The translations under genes were made by a program, and so were the position numbers. Below the pieces are notes generated by a model that saw nothing but the letters and a program-made list of their open reading frames with translations, was not told where the DNA came from and ran no database searches. A stretch of DNA of 64,000 nt from Jejuia pallidilutea. GTDB lineage: Bacteria > Bacteroidota > Bacteroidia > Flavobacteriales > Flavobacteriaceae. Below are positions 1 to 8,621 of the stretch, in pieces (positions within the stretch are counted from its first letter, which is position 1; every line of letters begins with the position of its first letter). The stretch lies in NCBI RefSeq assembly GCF_002973595.1, contig NZ_PVEO01000004.1, positions 1-64,000 of the forward strand, in the 5' to 3' direction.

Positions 1-867
1 GCTGCTCTTTTCAATACTATACCCCAGAACTTTTTTCGAAAAATGGTCCATTAAGATATGGATGTAATGTTTTGCACCGTCATCAGTTTTAAAAAAAGTT
101 ACATCGGCACACCAAACCTCATTAGGCATTGTAGTTTTTAAAGCGTTGTACCCTTTTTGTTTTGCATAGCTTTTTAACGTTTTAAACCCAAGTAATCTGC
201 AGTATTTGTAAAAAGTAGATAACCCACAACAAAGAGCCTCATCTCTCACTGCTTTTAAATATATTGATGATTTAGACCAGAACTTATAGTCTTCATGCTC
301 CATATAATGTTTTATAGTTAAAACTTCCTCTCGTAATAATTGGTTTGATATCCGCTTAGTACACCACTTAAAATATGAGGCTTCACATTTATGTATTACA
401 ATAGTTTTGTAGGTTTGATACGTAGTTCTAGAAATATTAAAAACCCTCAACGCATCATTAATCGCGATAATATCCCTTAAAGACTCAACAGTATTTACAA
501 TAAGTGCTTTTTGATCTTTATAAAGTGATTTTAAATTTTTTATTGGGGCAATCAGCTTATGTAGCGTATCACATAATGTAAAATACCCATTTACAATATT
601 TTTAATATTTGAAGATTGATTAAAGCGTTTTATAAGTTGCAACTCTTGGTTTATGTATTCAGCTACTTCACTACCCTTGTATTTATTTTTAGCTTCCCGT
701 TTCCACCTTGAGATATTTGAACTTGGAATGGATGATTTGAATCTTTTGGGCAACGCATTTTCAAGTCCTAATCTAAAATAGTGTTTTACGTTCGTATCCC
801 AAGACTGCCTCTTGGGTTTATAAATAAACGAGGAGTCTATATTGGTTAAACCATTCTCTATATACAT
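1..867 (-). CDS. Integrase-type transposase, 3' part cut by window edge
   Basis: An open frame runs from ATG at 867 to the left edge (289 codons, no stop). The visible protein has an N-terminal helix-turn-helix-like half (residues about 40-75, with SSNISRWKREAKNK) and the start of an rve/DDE integrase core: EVWCADVTFFKTDDG followed by HYIHILMDHFSKKVLGYS. The Asp in CADVTF is the expected first catalytic residue; the second Asp and the Glu would lie beyond the edge. It resembles IS3/IS481-like transposases, but the exact family cannot be fixed from this part. It points away from the secretion operon, and its upstream end lies about 160 bp before that operon, so the insertion may separate the operon from upstream secretion genes. 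Confidence 0.8.
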   Translation of the reverse strand, partial: MYIENGLTNIDSSFIYKPKRQSWDTNVKHYFRLGLENALPKRFKSSIPSSNISRWKREAKNKYKGSEVAEYINQELQLIKRFNQSSNIKNIVNGYFTLCDTLHKLIAPIKNLKSLYKDQKALIVNTVESLRDIIAINDALRVFNISRTTYQTYKTIVIHKCEASYFKWCTKRISNQLLREEVLTIKHYMEHEDYKFWSKSSIYLKAVRDEALCCGLSTFYKYCRLLGFKTLKSYAKQKGYNALKTTMPNEVWCADVTFFKTDDGAKHYIHILMDHFSKKVLGYSIEKSS

Positions 868-917
868 TTTTTGCCTGTAAAACTCTAAATAAAAATACAT
901 TTAAAACTGAGTAGAAA

Positions 918-967
918 CCTTATAAAATGTAAGGCGAAAAACTTTGAAAACCTTACTAAAAGTAAGG
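918..967. repeat. Two near-identical 17-nt hairpin repeats
   Basis: CCTTATAAAATGTAAGG (918-934) and CCTTACTAAAAGTAAGG (951-967) are each self-complementary and lie 33 bp apart. A partial third copy (CCTTATAAACC) follows near 979. They sit between the divergent transposase and secretion operon and could be transposase-binding sites at an IS end or operators. Their function is unknown. Confidence 0.5.
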
Positions 968-1027
968 TAAAACCTTTCCTTATAAACCTAAAAAGTACTT
1001 ACTTTTATGTATTATCCTAGTTTAAAC

Positions 1028-1762
1028 ATGAAATTAACAAACCTAATTATAACCTGCCTTTTAACTATTGTATTAGGCTGCAAAGGCATGAATATAACAG
1101 AAGCATCAAAAGCCCAGACCAAACAACAACTGGTTCTGGGCAGTATTGGTTCTGAAAAGCAGTACATACTTCAGCAACGTTTTAACGGTAGCGCAATACC
1201 TTCATACAAGCGTCCCATTAAGCTTGAAGTAAACCAAATTACTTTTAATAAACAGACATTTAAGCTATTTATAAAAGCGAATAGCTCGCAAGCTTCTAAT
1301 GTATCCATTCAATATGTAGATTCGTTGGCTAAAAAACCAAATTATGTACAATTACAGGTTGTAGATAAGTTAGCAGTGGTTGAAGCTATGAACAACAGAG
1401 AAAATCATGGTATCAAAAACTATTTAAGCCATAATAGATATGCAAATGTAGTAACCAGTATATCTATGGCTTTAAACCAAAAGGCATTTGAGGCTATTAC
1501 TACCGCCGATGCTGTATTCTTAATTGAAAAAAAACCTAAAATTTATGTGATGCAAACGTATCAAGATCATAAAAAATCAGATGTTATATCATTTAGCGAT
1601 GGTGTTGTGTTTCAATACCAAACCTCCAATTGTTGTTGGCAAGAAAACGAGAGGCACCAGCTTAACATAGTAGATTTAGTTGGCAGCTATTTTAATTGCC
1701 CTAAGAATACTTATAAATCCTCATCTAGAGCCAAAAAGAACATTAACTATTATAAATTATAG
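1028..1762 (+). CDS. Lipoprotein of unknown function at head of secretion operon
   Basis: A 244-residue protein starting at ATG 1028. An ATG seven codons earlier (1007) is open, but starting at 1028 puts the basic residue directly before a clean lipoprotein signal (MKLTNLIITCLLTIVLGC, Cys18). The rest is soluble, lysine- and asparagine-rich, with no motif I recognise; the C-terminus is basic (SSSRAKKNINYYK). Only 3 nt separate it from the next gene, and the following genes encode pseudopilus parts, so an accessory envelope role in that secretion apparatus is inferred from position only. It is the first gene after the insertion sequence; the true operon start may lie left of the window. Confidence 0.7.
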   Translation: MKLTNLIITCLLTIVLGCKGMNITEASKAQTKQQLVLGSIGSEKQYILQQRFNGSAIPSYKRPIKLEVNQITFNKQTFKLFIKANSSQASNVSIQYVDSLAKKPNYVQLQVVDKLAVVEAMNNRENHGIKNYLSHNRYANVVTSISMALNQKAFEAITTADAVFLIEKKPKIYVMQTYQDHKKSDVISFSDGVVFQYQTSNCCWQENERHQLNIVDLVGSYFNCPKNTYKSSSRAKKNINYYKL

Positions 1763-1765
1763 GAT

Positions 1766-2125
1766 GTGAAAAAACTAATTTCAATATTTATTCTTATTTT
1801 TTTTATGACTTCTTGTGATGATATTATTGAAGTTGTCGATATATCTGAAAGTACAGTTGGGGTCTTAGCACCAAAAAATGATGTGACTCTGAAAGAAGGA
1901 GAGATCAATTTCACATGGACTGCGGTAGATGATACTGAAACTTACAGGCTACAAATTGCAACTCCCAACTTTGAAAATGCACAACAAATAGTAACGGATT
2001 CTACCCTTACAGCAACTATGTTTACCAAGATGCTTAGCACAGGTAATTACCAATGGCGGGTGCGTGCAGAAAACTCCGATTATAACACGGTATTTGCAAC
2101 AAACACTTTTACAATAGAAGAATAA
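1766..2125 (+). CDS. Small lipoprotein with fibronectin-III-like domain
   Basis: A 119-residue protein starting with GTG at 1766; an overlapping ATG at 1764 is closed at once by TGA. The signal peptide ends in a lipobox (IFFMTSC, Cys17). Residues about 32-117 look like one FnIII/SusE-like beta-sandwich (FTWTAVDDTETYRLQIA ... GNYQWRVRAEN). Such domains often mediate binding at the cell surface. It lies 3 nt from both neighbours and is clearly in the operon. Its role in the secretion machine is not known. Confidence 0.7.
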   Translation: MKKLISIFILIFFMTSCDDIIEVVDISESTVGVLAPKNDVTLKEGEINFTWTAVDDTETYRLQIATPNFENAQQIVTDSTLTATMFTKMLSTGNYQWRVRAENSDYNTVFATNTFTIEE

Positions 2126-2128
2126 GTT

Positions 2129-2584
2129 TTGGAAAAGAAAACAAAAATATATTTGTTGCTGGGGGCTGTTTTAGTGATTTGGGGCATAATAGGTTATAAA
2201 ATTGTGAGTACGCTTAACCCAGACCCGATTACTCAAACAAAAGTTAATTTTGATATGGCGTTTAAACCAAAACAACATACTGAAACTGATACGTTTTCAA
2301 TTCAATTAGCCCATCGCGATCCGTTTTTAGGAACGTTGCACAAAGAGCGGCAATCTAAGCCAAAAATAAGGCAAAAGACTGAAACCACTTGGATTCCTGT
2401 ATTATATCATGGTATTATTACAGAAACATCTGGTAAAAACAAGGTCTTTATTGTTTCGATAAGCAACAAGCAGATTTTGATGAAACAAGGGCAAACTATT
2501 TCAGGTATATCGTTACTAAAAGGAAACGATACCAGCATTACACTGCGTTACAAAGGCACTACCAAAACTATAACTAAAACATGA
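2129..2584 (+). CDS. GspC/PilP-like inner-membrane protein
   Basis: A 151-residue protein starting with TTG at 2129, 3 nt after the previous stop. It has a short basic N-terminus, one membrane segment (residues about 7-27, IYLLLGAVLVIWGIIGYKI), a linker with the HRDPFLG element common in PilP/GspC-type proteins, and a C-terminal beta-rich domain (about 85-150, KVFIVSISNKQILMKQGQTI). In type II secretion and type IV pili such proteins connect the inner-membrane platform to the outer-membrane secretin. The family call rests on topology, the DPF element and the neighbours, so it is an inference. It overlaps the next gene by 4 bp (ATGA). Confidence 0.55.
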   Translation: MEKKTKIYLLLGAVLVIWGIIGYKIVSTLNPDPITQTKVNFDMAFKPKQHTETDTFSIQLAHRDPFLGTLHKERQSKPKIRQKTETTWIPVLYHGIITETSGKNKVFIVSISNKQILMKQGQTISGISLLKGNDTSITLRYKGTTKTITKT

Positions 2585-3849
2585 TTTGGCTTGGTAAAGT
2601 AAAAGCGGGTGCCTTACAATTTACTATGTTCATTACGGTAGTAATTGCCCTTTTATTACTAGCTTTTATTATATTAGTTCATACCCAAAAACAATTTAAA
2701 ATTAAGACGGCTTTTGTAAAAGAAACCGTTTTTAACGCTGAAAAAGGTATTGGGTACGCCATAGAGAATTCTATAATTGGTAACGATACAGTTACCCTTG
2801 ATTTAGATCAGGATTTTAAAACTCTAAAAATACATCGTGATTATTGGGGCGTTTTTGAAAAGGTATCATCCGATGCTAGAATAAAACATAATAGGTTTAG
2901 AAAAATTGCACTTGTTGGTGGTTCACAATCAAATCAAAATAGAACTGCCTTATATATTCAAGACCACAATAAACCTTTAGTATTGGTTGGTAATACCATG
3001 ATAAAAGGAAATGTTTATTTGCCCAAACAAGGTATAAGAACAGGGAATATCTCTGGATATTCCTATTATGGAAACCAACTTATTTATGGCAACACCAAAA
3101 CAAGCAAAAATGAATTGCCTGAACTCCAGAATACCATTATTGATACTATTAAAAGTTTACAAAACAAATTCAAAACGCTACACCAAGATCAGTTTATAGA
3201 TTTAAGTATCAAAAGAAAGTACGAAAACTCTTTTTTTAATGCTTTACAAATGGTGTACAGTTCGAATACTATTTATTTGTCTGGTATTTCACTTACAGGT
3301 CATATTCTAATCCAATCGAAAACAAAAATTATAGTTGATCCATCTTGTGCTTTAAAAGATGTGGTATTGATTGCTCCAGAAATTGAAATAAAACAAAACT
3401 CAAAAGGTACGTTCCAAGCAATTGCGACTAATAAAATTTTAGTAGGCAAAAACTGCGAATTTAAGTATCCTACGGCTTTAGTTTTAAATGAAAAGAAAAC
3501 AAATATTGACAATAAAAGCAATATAAAAACACCTCCTTTTTGTATTGGTAAGGGCTCCAATATAAGAGGGATTATTGCTTACTTTGGGAATACAAAAAAC
3601 TATAAGGCACAAGTTTTTATGGATAAGGGCACTAAACTTATAGGTGAAGTGTATTGCAACAAAAACTTAGAAGTCTTAGGAGCGGTATACGGCAGTGTAT
3701 ACACCTCAGGATTTGTTGCAAATCAGGCAGGTTCGTCGTACCAAAATCATTTATATAATGCTACTATAAATAGCGGTTTATTGCCACAGGCATATTCGGG
3801 GCTGTTGTTCAAAGATTCAGAAAAAAGTGTTGCAAAATGGTTGTATTGA
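2581..3849 (+). CDS. Large pseudopilin, GspK-like
   Basis: A 422-residue protein. It begins with a nine-residue basic leader (MIWLGKVKA), followed by a hydrophobic helix (GALQFTMFITVVIALLLLAF), as in class III prepilins. It lacks the Glu at mature position 5, a feature of the tip pseudopilin GspK, and it is large, as GspK is. The remaining ~380 residues form a beta-rich body with repeated short strands (residues about 120-400, with LVLVGNTMIKGNVYLPKQG and similar), possibly a beta-helix. It overlaps its neighbours by 4 bp upstream and 13 bp downstream. The tip assignment is inferred. Confidence 0.6.
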   Translation: MIWLGKVKAGALQFTMFITVVIALLLLAFIILVHTQKQFKIKTAFVKETVFNAEKGIGYAIENSIIGNDTVTLDLDQDFKTLKIHRDYWGVFEKVSSDARIKHNRFRKIALVGGSQSNQNRTALYIQDHNKPLVLVGNTMIKGNVYLPKQGIRTGNISGYSYYGNQLIYGNTKTSKNELPELQNTIIDTIKSLQNKFKTLHQDQFIDLSIKRKYENSFFNALQMVYSSNTIYLSGISLTGHILIQSKTKIIVDPSCALKDVVLIAPEIEIKQNSKGTFQAIATNKILVGKNCEFKYPTALVLNEKKTNIDNKSNIKTPPFCIGKGSNIRGIIAYFGNTKNYKAQVFMDKGTKLIGEVYCNKNLEVLGAVYGSVYTSGFVANQAGSSYQNHLYNATINSGLLPQAYSGLLFKDSEKSVAKWLY

Positions 3850-4175
3850 AGAAAATAAAAGCATCTACTCTAATGGAAACCTTGGTAGCGTCTGTATTAA
3901 CTGTTATCGTATTTATGATAGCGAGCATGATTTTAAATAATTTATTTTCAAATACCATTAAAAGCAATACAAGGCATATTGATGCGCACCTAAACGAATT
4001 AATATATATGTATAAAAACGGAAAGCTTTCAACACCTTACTATGATGATTTTAATGCTTGGGAAATAGAAATCGAACTATTAAAAGAACAGCAAGAACAG
4101 AAGGTGTTGTTTGAAGCTACCCAAAGAGAGACACATCAAACTATTTCAAAACAAATCAGTGCAAATAAATTCTAA
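3837..4175 (+). CDS. Minor pseudopilin (prepilin-type N-terminus)
   Basis: A 112-residue protein with leader MVVLKKIKA, then STLMETLVASVLTVIVFMIA. The mature Glu5 and hydrophobic helix are typical of class III pseudopilins, but Ala replaces the usual Gly at -1. The rest is a short amphipathic body, small for a major pseudopilin, which suggests a minor one (GspI/J class). It sits between the GspK-like gene and another pseudopilin and overlaps both. Confidence 0.7.
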   Translation: MVVLKKIKASTLMETLVASVLTVIVFMIASMILNNLFSNTIKSNTRHIDAHLNELIYMYKNGKLSTPYYDDFNAWEIEIELLKEQQEQKVLFEATQRETHQTISKQISANKF

Positions 4176-4632
4176 AATAAAGGCATTTACATTAAGTGAA
4201 ATGGTTGTGGTCATGATACTCACAAGTATTGTCATAGGATTAGCCTTTTCAGTATTGACACTTGTACAAAAACACATGTTGAGTGTTCAGTTGAATTTTA
4301 AACATCAAACAGAACTTAATAAACTTGAACAATCTCTATGGTTGGATATGAATCGGTTTTCAAGGGTTGAATTTAATACAATCGAAGATGTGATTACTTT
4401 TAAAAATGATATAGACTCCGTCATTTATTATTTCAACGAAAAACACATCATTAAAGATATAGATACGTTCAATATTAGATTAAAGCATAAAATACTGTTT
4501 TTTAATGGTAACAAAATTACAGAAGGTATGCTGGACGGGATAAAATTGGAAACCTCTGAGGAATTTCAAAACCAAATACTCTTTGTGTTTAAAGAGAACG
4601 ATGCAACTTATTTTGTAAATCATGGCATTTAA
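4159..4632 (+). CDS. Minor pseudopilin (prepilin-type N-terminus)
   Basis: A 157-residue protein starting with GTG at 4159. The first in-frame ATG (4111) would give a 25-residue leader. The GTG start gives MQINSKIKA, nine residues long and ending KIKA like the leaders of the two preceding pseudopilins, so it is preferred. The mature part begins FTLSEMVVVMILTSIVIGLA with Glu5 present. Residues about 45-157 form a small alpha/beta body, like GspH/GspJ-type minor pseudopilins. It overlaps the previous gene by 17 bp and gspF by 11 bp. Confidence 0.7.
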   Translation: MQINSKIKAFTLSEMVVVMILTSIVIGLAFSVLTLVQKHMLSVQLNFKHQTELNKLEQSLWLDMNRFSRVEFNTIEDVITFKNDIDSVIYYFNEKHIIKDIDTFNIRLKHKILFFNGNKITEGMLDGIKLETSEEFQNQILFVFKENDATYFVNHGI

Positions 4633-5755
4633 TTTAGATAACATTACGGTAAAGCAAATAGATGCCAAAGAAAAGGCTAGATCTACTTCATTTTTACAAA
4701 AGGAAATTACACTTTTTAACAAGAGATTTTCAAATAAGGTTAAAGAAGATTTTTATACAGAACTAAGTGTATTATTAAAGGCAGGAATTACGCTTAAGGA
4801 TGCATTAGAACTTATTGAAAACTCCCAAAAGAAGAAACAAAACAAAGACATATTAGCTGCAATATCTCAAGATATTATTTCTGGAGAAAGTCTTTCAGAA
4901 GCTTTAAGAGTCCAGAAACAGTTTACAGATTATGAGTATCATTCCATTAAGATTGGTGAAGAAACAGGAACATTATTTCAGGTTACAGAACAATTGGGTG
5001 CTTTTTTCAATAGAAAAAATGAACAGCGCAGAAACTTAATAAGTGCTTTAACTTATCCTATTATTATTTTAAGTACAGCGGTTTTGGTGGTTGCTTTTAT
5101 GTTGCGATATGTTGTGCCCATGTTTCAGGATATCTTTAAACAACAAAATGTAGAATTGCCTACTATTACTAAATTTATCATTAGTCTCTCTGATTTTATG
5201 GGAGATTACGGTTTAATTTTGTTCTTAGTTTTAATTGCATTAATAGTATTCCAGTCTTTATTAAACAAAAGAAAAAGCTTCAAAAAGATAAAAGATAAAT
5301 TAGTACTACGGTTGCCTTTTATTGGCCGTTTCGTTAAAGGAATATATCTATCACAGTTTACCCAAGCTGTATCATTACTTACAGCTTCAAAAGTCCCAGT
5401 AGTAAATAGTATCCAACTTGTAAAACAAATGATTAACTTTTATCCATTGCAACATGCCTTAGAAACTGTTGAGCAACATATTTTACAAGGAGAATCTCTT
5501 AGTAAAAGCTTAAGCCAGCATAAGTTATTTGATGATAAAATGATAGCCTTGGTTAAAGTGGCCGAAGAAACCAACCAGACCGAGTTTATTTTCGACAGAC
5601 TAAACCAACAGTATAATACGCAGGTACAGCAACAATCGAAAATGCTATCCACCATCATGGAACCTTTTATAATTCTTATCGTTGGTGTTCTAGTGGGTGT
5701 TATTTTAATAGCTATGTATTTACCGATGTTTAAGTTGAGTAGTGCTATAGGTTGA
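4622..5755 (+). CDS. gspF: Type II secretion / type IV pilus platform protein GspF
   Basis: A 377-residue inner-membrane platform protein. Two T2SSF domains are visible: residues about 38-160 (DFYTELSVLLKAGITLKDALELI ... IGEETGTL) and about 240-365 (FTQAVSLLTASKVPVVNSI ... LVKVAEETNQTE). Membrane segments lie near 140-162, 190-210 and 348-372. GspF/PilC proteins sit at the base of the pseudopilus and work with the GspE ATPase. Length fits the family (about 400). It is the last gene of the operon here; no GspD secretin, GspE ATPase or major pseudopilin GspG is in the window. Confidence 0.9.
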   Translation: MAFNLDNITVKQIDAKEKARSTSFLQKEITLFNKRFSNKVKEDFYTELSVLLKAGITLKDALELIENSQKKKQNKDILAAISQDIISGESLSEALRVQKQFTDYEYHSIKIGEETGTLFQVTEQLGAFFNRKNEQRRNLISALTYPIIILSTAVLVVAFMLRYVVPMFQDIFKQQNVELPTITKFIISLSDFMGDYGLILFLVLIALIVFQSLLNKRKSFKKIKDKLVLRLPFIGRFVKGIYLSQFTQAVSLLTASKVPVVNSIQLVKQMINFYPLQHALETVEQHILQGESLSKSLSQHKLFDDKMIALVKVAEETNQTEFIFDRLNQQYNTQVQQQSKMLSTIMEPFIILIVGVLVGVILIAMYLPMFKLSSAIG

Positions 5756-5873
5756 TTGTTTTCGTCCCTGAACTATGAAATATTATTTCAAATCTATTTT
5801 TTATAAGTCATTAACATAGTATTCTCCTGCAATCCATAGTGATTTATTTTGGGTAAATAACTTATAAAAACAT

Positions 5874-5906
5874 AGTGAACACGATTCCAAATATCTAATG
5901 TTCACT
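5874..5906. repeat. 8-bp inverted repeat with 17-nt spacer
   Basis: AGTGAACA at 5874-5881 and TGTTCACT at 5899-5906 are perfect complements. The site lies 119 bp after gspF, in the probable ICE boundary zone. It could be an operator or recombinase arm site. Function is unproven. Confidence 0.4.
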
Positions 5907-5921
5907 TTGCATTGCTCTTAA

Positions 5922-5944
5922 ATAATAAAGGAGCGCTTTATTAT
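5922..5944 (+). terminator. Hairpin downstream of gspF, possible terminator
   Basis: ATAATAAAG (5922-5930), loop GAGCG, CTTTATTAT (5936-5944): a perfect 9-bp stem. It is followed by A-rich rather than T-rich sequence on the plus strand, so intrinsic termination of the secretion operon is possible but weakly supported. Confidence 0.35.
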
Positions 5945-6151
5945 AAAAATAAAACTTAAAAATAACTTCTGCTTAAAATGGGATATCTATAACAATATTT
6001 CCGAAAGTTAAACTCGCAAAATATTTCTCGGAAAAGGGACGGCATAAAGCCACCGCTCCATCTACGCTCGTTTATTCCGTTTCCTTCCCTCTCCAAAATT
6101 TTGTCTTCCGTTTGGGTTGTGCATAAATATTGTTTAATCGTACCAGTCAGC

Positions 6152-6165
6152 TTTGACAGGTCAAA
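6152..6165. promoter_or_regulatory. Palindromic operator-like site before parB
   Basis: TTTGACAGGTCAAA has perfect 6-bp arms around AG and ends 12 bp before the parB start codon. Its place suits autoregulation or ParB-type binding. No second copy with the same sequence was noticed in the window. Confidence 0.45.
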
Positions 6166-6177
6166 ATCAAATTATTT

Positions 6178-7746
6178 ATGGAAACAATTACCGAACATTT
6201 AAAAGCGGTTAATCTGGTTGAAATTTCAATCGGCAAGACCAATCCGAGAAACGAATTCAACGAGCAATCCATCCAGGAGCTCGCAGAAAGCATTAAAGAA
6301 AAAGGGCTGCTCCAGCCGTTGCTTGTAAGGCCATCAGAAAAAGGGTATGAGCTCGTCTGCGGCGAAAGACGCTTAAGGGCCTGTAAGCTCATCAATTTGG
6401 AATCTGTACCGGTCCAGATCAAGGAGTTGAGCGATCAAGAGGCATTGGAGGCCCAAATTATCGAAAATCTAGAAAGGGAAGATGTGCACCCATTGCGTGA
6501 AGCTGAAACCTTTAAGATGATGATCGAAAAAGGGAATTATCACATCGGTGATATTGCAACCAAGATTGCCAAATCAGAAAAGTTCATTCTGCAACGGTTG
6601 AGCCTGAACAACCTAAATGCCCCATGGAAGAAACTGTTCTACAAAAATAAAATCAATCTTTCAAAAGCATTGATAATAGCGCGTCTCGATAAGAAATATC
6701 AGAAAGAGGTAGCGCAGAATGCCGGTGATTGGAGCGGTGGCATAAAATCCGCCAAACAACTACAAAGCTATATCGACTCAAATATAACGGCGCTATTATC
6801 CAAAGCGGTTTTTGACCCAAAAGACGAAAAGTTGTTTAAAAGAGCGGGAGCGTGCGTTAATTGTCCAAAGCGTTCAGGCGCAAATAGTTCCTTATTCCCA
6901 GATGTCAAGGAAGCCGATAGGTGTTTCGACAAAGTCTGTTTTGAGACCAAAACCCAAAAGTACATTGAAGATGAAATCGTGAAAATTTATAACAATGCCG
7001 AAAACGTACATCTAATCAAATCCAAACACCAGGATATTGATGAGGGGCTATCGGAAAATCTGAAGAAATTAGGTGTAGATGTTCTTGTGGAATATAATGA
7101 TTTTGAGACTGTTTATGGAAAGGACAAACGTAAAAACAAAATCCAAGGGTTTTGGATTGGCGGCTATAATCGAGGACAGTACGTGCCCATTAAACTAACC
7201 AAGAAGCAGAAGGTAAGGCCTTTAGACCCTAAAAGCAAGGAAAGTATTGAGGCCCAAATTGGGAAAATCAACATAAGGGCAAAACGAATGTTAGAGCTGG
7301 ATGCAGAAAAAGTACATAAGCGAATCGTTGAAGCGATGAGCGAAACTGAAGAGCTGACCGTACTTGGAAAGCACAAACACTGCAAATCTACGGAAGTCAT
7401 TAATAGGTTGATAGTGTGGAATGCATTGAGCTGGCCAAAAAAGGAACACTACGGGAAGCTGCTGGATATAGAAAAGTATGACAAAGAAGGTGCAAACGGA
7501 CTGCTCAAACGTCTAGAGGAACTAACAAAAAATGATATGGCAGTTATCATCAATAATGTAGGTTTTGATTCCTTTAAATCATCGTTGCCAAAATATAGCG
7601 AAGCCAAGGCATTAAGGAATTTAGCTGGAAGTTTTGGAACCATACCTATAGAGGATTATGAAAAAGCGCAAAAAGAGATTGCAGACAAAAGAAAAGGCCG
7701 ACAGAAGGAGCGGATAGCAAAACTCAAAAAATCGGTCAAATCTTAA
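6178..7746 (+). CDS. parB: ParB/RepB/Spo0J family partition protein
   Basis: A 522-residue protein. Residues about 8-105 are a ParB/sulfiredoxin-fold N-terminal domain with the family signatures NPRNEFNEQSIQELAESI, LLQPLLVRP, CGERRLRA and QIIENLEREDVHPLREA. A helix-turn-helix region follows (about 115-165, HIGDIATKIAKSEKFILQRLSL). Cys residues at about 223-255 (CVNCPKR ... CFDKVCF) may bind metal. The C-terminal half is long, basic and ends in a coiled-coil-like tail. ParB-like proteins of this size are common on Bacteroidota conjugative elements, where they serve maintenance or regulation. No parA is adjacent, which is unusual for a segregation pair. A palindrome lies just before the start, and a terminator follows. 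Confidence 0.88.
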   Translation: METITEHLKAVNLVEISIGKTNPRNEFNEQSIQELAESIKEKGLLQPLLVRPSEKGYELVCGERRLRACKLINLESVPVQIKELSDQEALEAQIIENLEREDVHPLREAETFKMMIEKGNYHIGDIATKIAKSEKFILQRLSLNNLNAPWKKLFYKNKINLSKALIIARLDKKYQKEVAQNAGDWSGGIKSAKQLQSYIDSNITALLSKAVFDPKDEKLFKRAGACVNCPKRSGANSSLFPDVKEADRCFDKVCFETKTQKYIEDEIVKIYNNAENVHLIKSKHQDIDEGLSENLKKLGVDVLVEYNDFETVYGKDKRKNKIQGFWIGGYNRGQYVPIKLTKKQKVRPLDPKSKESIEAQIGKINIRAKRMLELDAEKVHKRIVEAMSETEELTVLGKHKHCKSTEVINRLIVWNALSWPKKEHYGKLLDIEKYDKEGANGLLKRLEELTKNDMAVIINNVGFDSFKSSLPKYSEAKALRNLAGSFGTIPIEDYEKAQKEIADKRKGRQKERIAKLKKSVKS

Positions 7747-7754
7747 CGTTTAGG

Positions 7755-7789
7755 GCCACTAATTATCATTTGATGATTAGTGGCTTTTT
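7755..7789 (+). terminator. Rho-independent terminator after parB
   Basis: GCCACTAAT (7755-7763) pairs with ATTAGTGGC (7776-7784); T5 follows. The stem can be extended inside the loop by ATCAT/GATGA pairing. Clear intrinsic terminator. Confidence 0.85.
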
Positions 7790-7818
7790 AAATAACGTAC
7801 AATCTAAAATATATAATT

Positions 7819-8364
7819 ATGGAAAATTTAAAAGTAATTCAGTTCGATTTTGGTTTTGAATGCGAACCGATACCAGCAAAGGAAAAAGTTGTAAAACCAA
7901 CTAAAAAGGACAAAAGCGATTTCGTTTTCGATTTTATGGATTGCCTTGCAAGTCCAATAATCGTTTTTAAATCCACATGGCAAGATAGCATACCAAAAGA
8001 CATTCTTGGTAGAATAAAACTATCACGAATTATGTGCTCAATGACCAAAGAGAACATGGCATCACTTACAGAAACTTTGGCTTATATAATGCCAAGAACT
8101 TATGAAGCACCAATGCCAACGGAATGGGTAAATATTTACACATGGTTAGGTCTTCAATATGCAATTCAATTTAAAAAAGAAGAACAGTTAAAGGCCATGA
8201 CTGAAATAGCTCCAAAAGAACTTTCAGCTTATGAAAAAGAACCTTTAAAAAACTTACGAATATGGATTTATGAAAATCGAAGAAAGGCACTCAAGGATAT
8301 TTTGAAAAAGGATAGGGCTTCGGAATTTGACGGTGTTCTTGATATTCAAGGGAAGCTATTTTAA
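7819..8364 (+). CDS. ICE-associated protein of unknown function
   Basis: A 181-residue soluble protein, not recognised. It starts at ATG 7819 after an AT-rich leader. Visible traits: an acidic N-terminus with FDFGFECEPIPAKEK, a lysine-rich linker, a helical central part (DILGRIKLSRIMCSMTKENMASLTETLAYI) and a basic helical C-terminus (NLRIWIYENRRKALKDILKKDRA). No signal peptide or membrane segment. It stands alone between the parB terminator and a long non-coding stretch, so its operon context gives no function. Codon use is coding-like along the whole frame. Confidence 0.6.
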   Translation: MENLKVIQFDFGFECEPIPAKEKVVKPTKKDKSDFVFDFMDCLASPIIVFKSTWQDSIPKDILGRIKLSRIMCSMTKENMASLTETLAYIMPRTYEAPMPTEWVNIYTWLGLQYAIQFKKEEQLKAMTEIAPKELSAYEKEPLKNLRIWIYENRRKALKDILKKDRASEFDGVLDIQGKLF

Positions 8365-8400
8365 TTATCAATATTGAACTCATAAGAATAGAAATTTGTA

Positions 8401-8589
8401 ATAAGCCATTCAGCACATTCCCCTGCATTCCGCGAAAAGCTACATTTCGGGAAAAGCGCTTCATTACAAAAGTCTTGGACATAATCCAAACTTTTGACTT
8501 TTTCATTTCGTTATCCCTTTCCGTCCCGAAATTTCGGTACTGGAAAGGAACACTGCATTCTAAGTAAAAAGCATGAATCAAGTCCGCTT
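8401..8589. repeat. Imperfect repeat unit A
   Basis: It shares in the same order with unit B: TTCAGCA near the start, GCATT plus a GC-rich patch, AAAGTCTTGGAC with a nearby AATCC, and ATCAAGTCCGCTT at the end (8577-8589). Unit length is about 189 bp. Confidence 0.6.
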
Positions 8590-8621
8590 TAACCACTACT
8601 TAATGTTAATAATCCATTTTC

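Larger units (their letters stand above)
5756..6177. other. Intergenic junction between secretion operon and ICE
   Basis: No gene is visible. The stretch holds three inverted repeats: AGTGAACA/TGTTCACT (5874-5906), ATAATAAAG/CTTTATTAT (5922-5944) and TTTCCGA/TCGGAAA (5998-6034), plus a 14-bp palindrome just before parB. Codon style changes after it (parB is richer in G and C than gspF), so the left boundary of the element probably lies here. No att repeat could be identified. Confidence 0.5.

Noticed and set aside
3300-3560. Minus-strand frame of 86 codons within the GspK-like gene
   Set aside because: Shadow of a well supported plus-strand gene in a tight operon.
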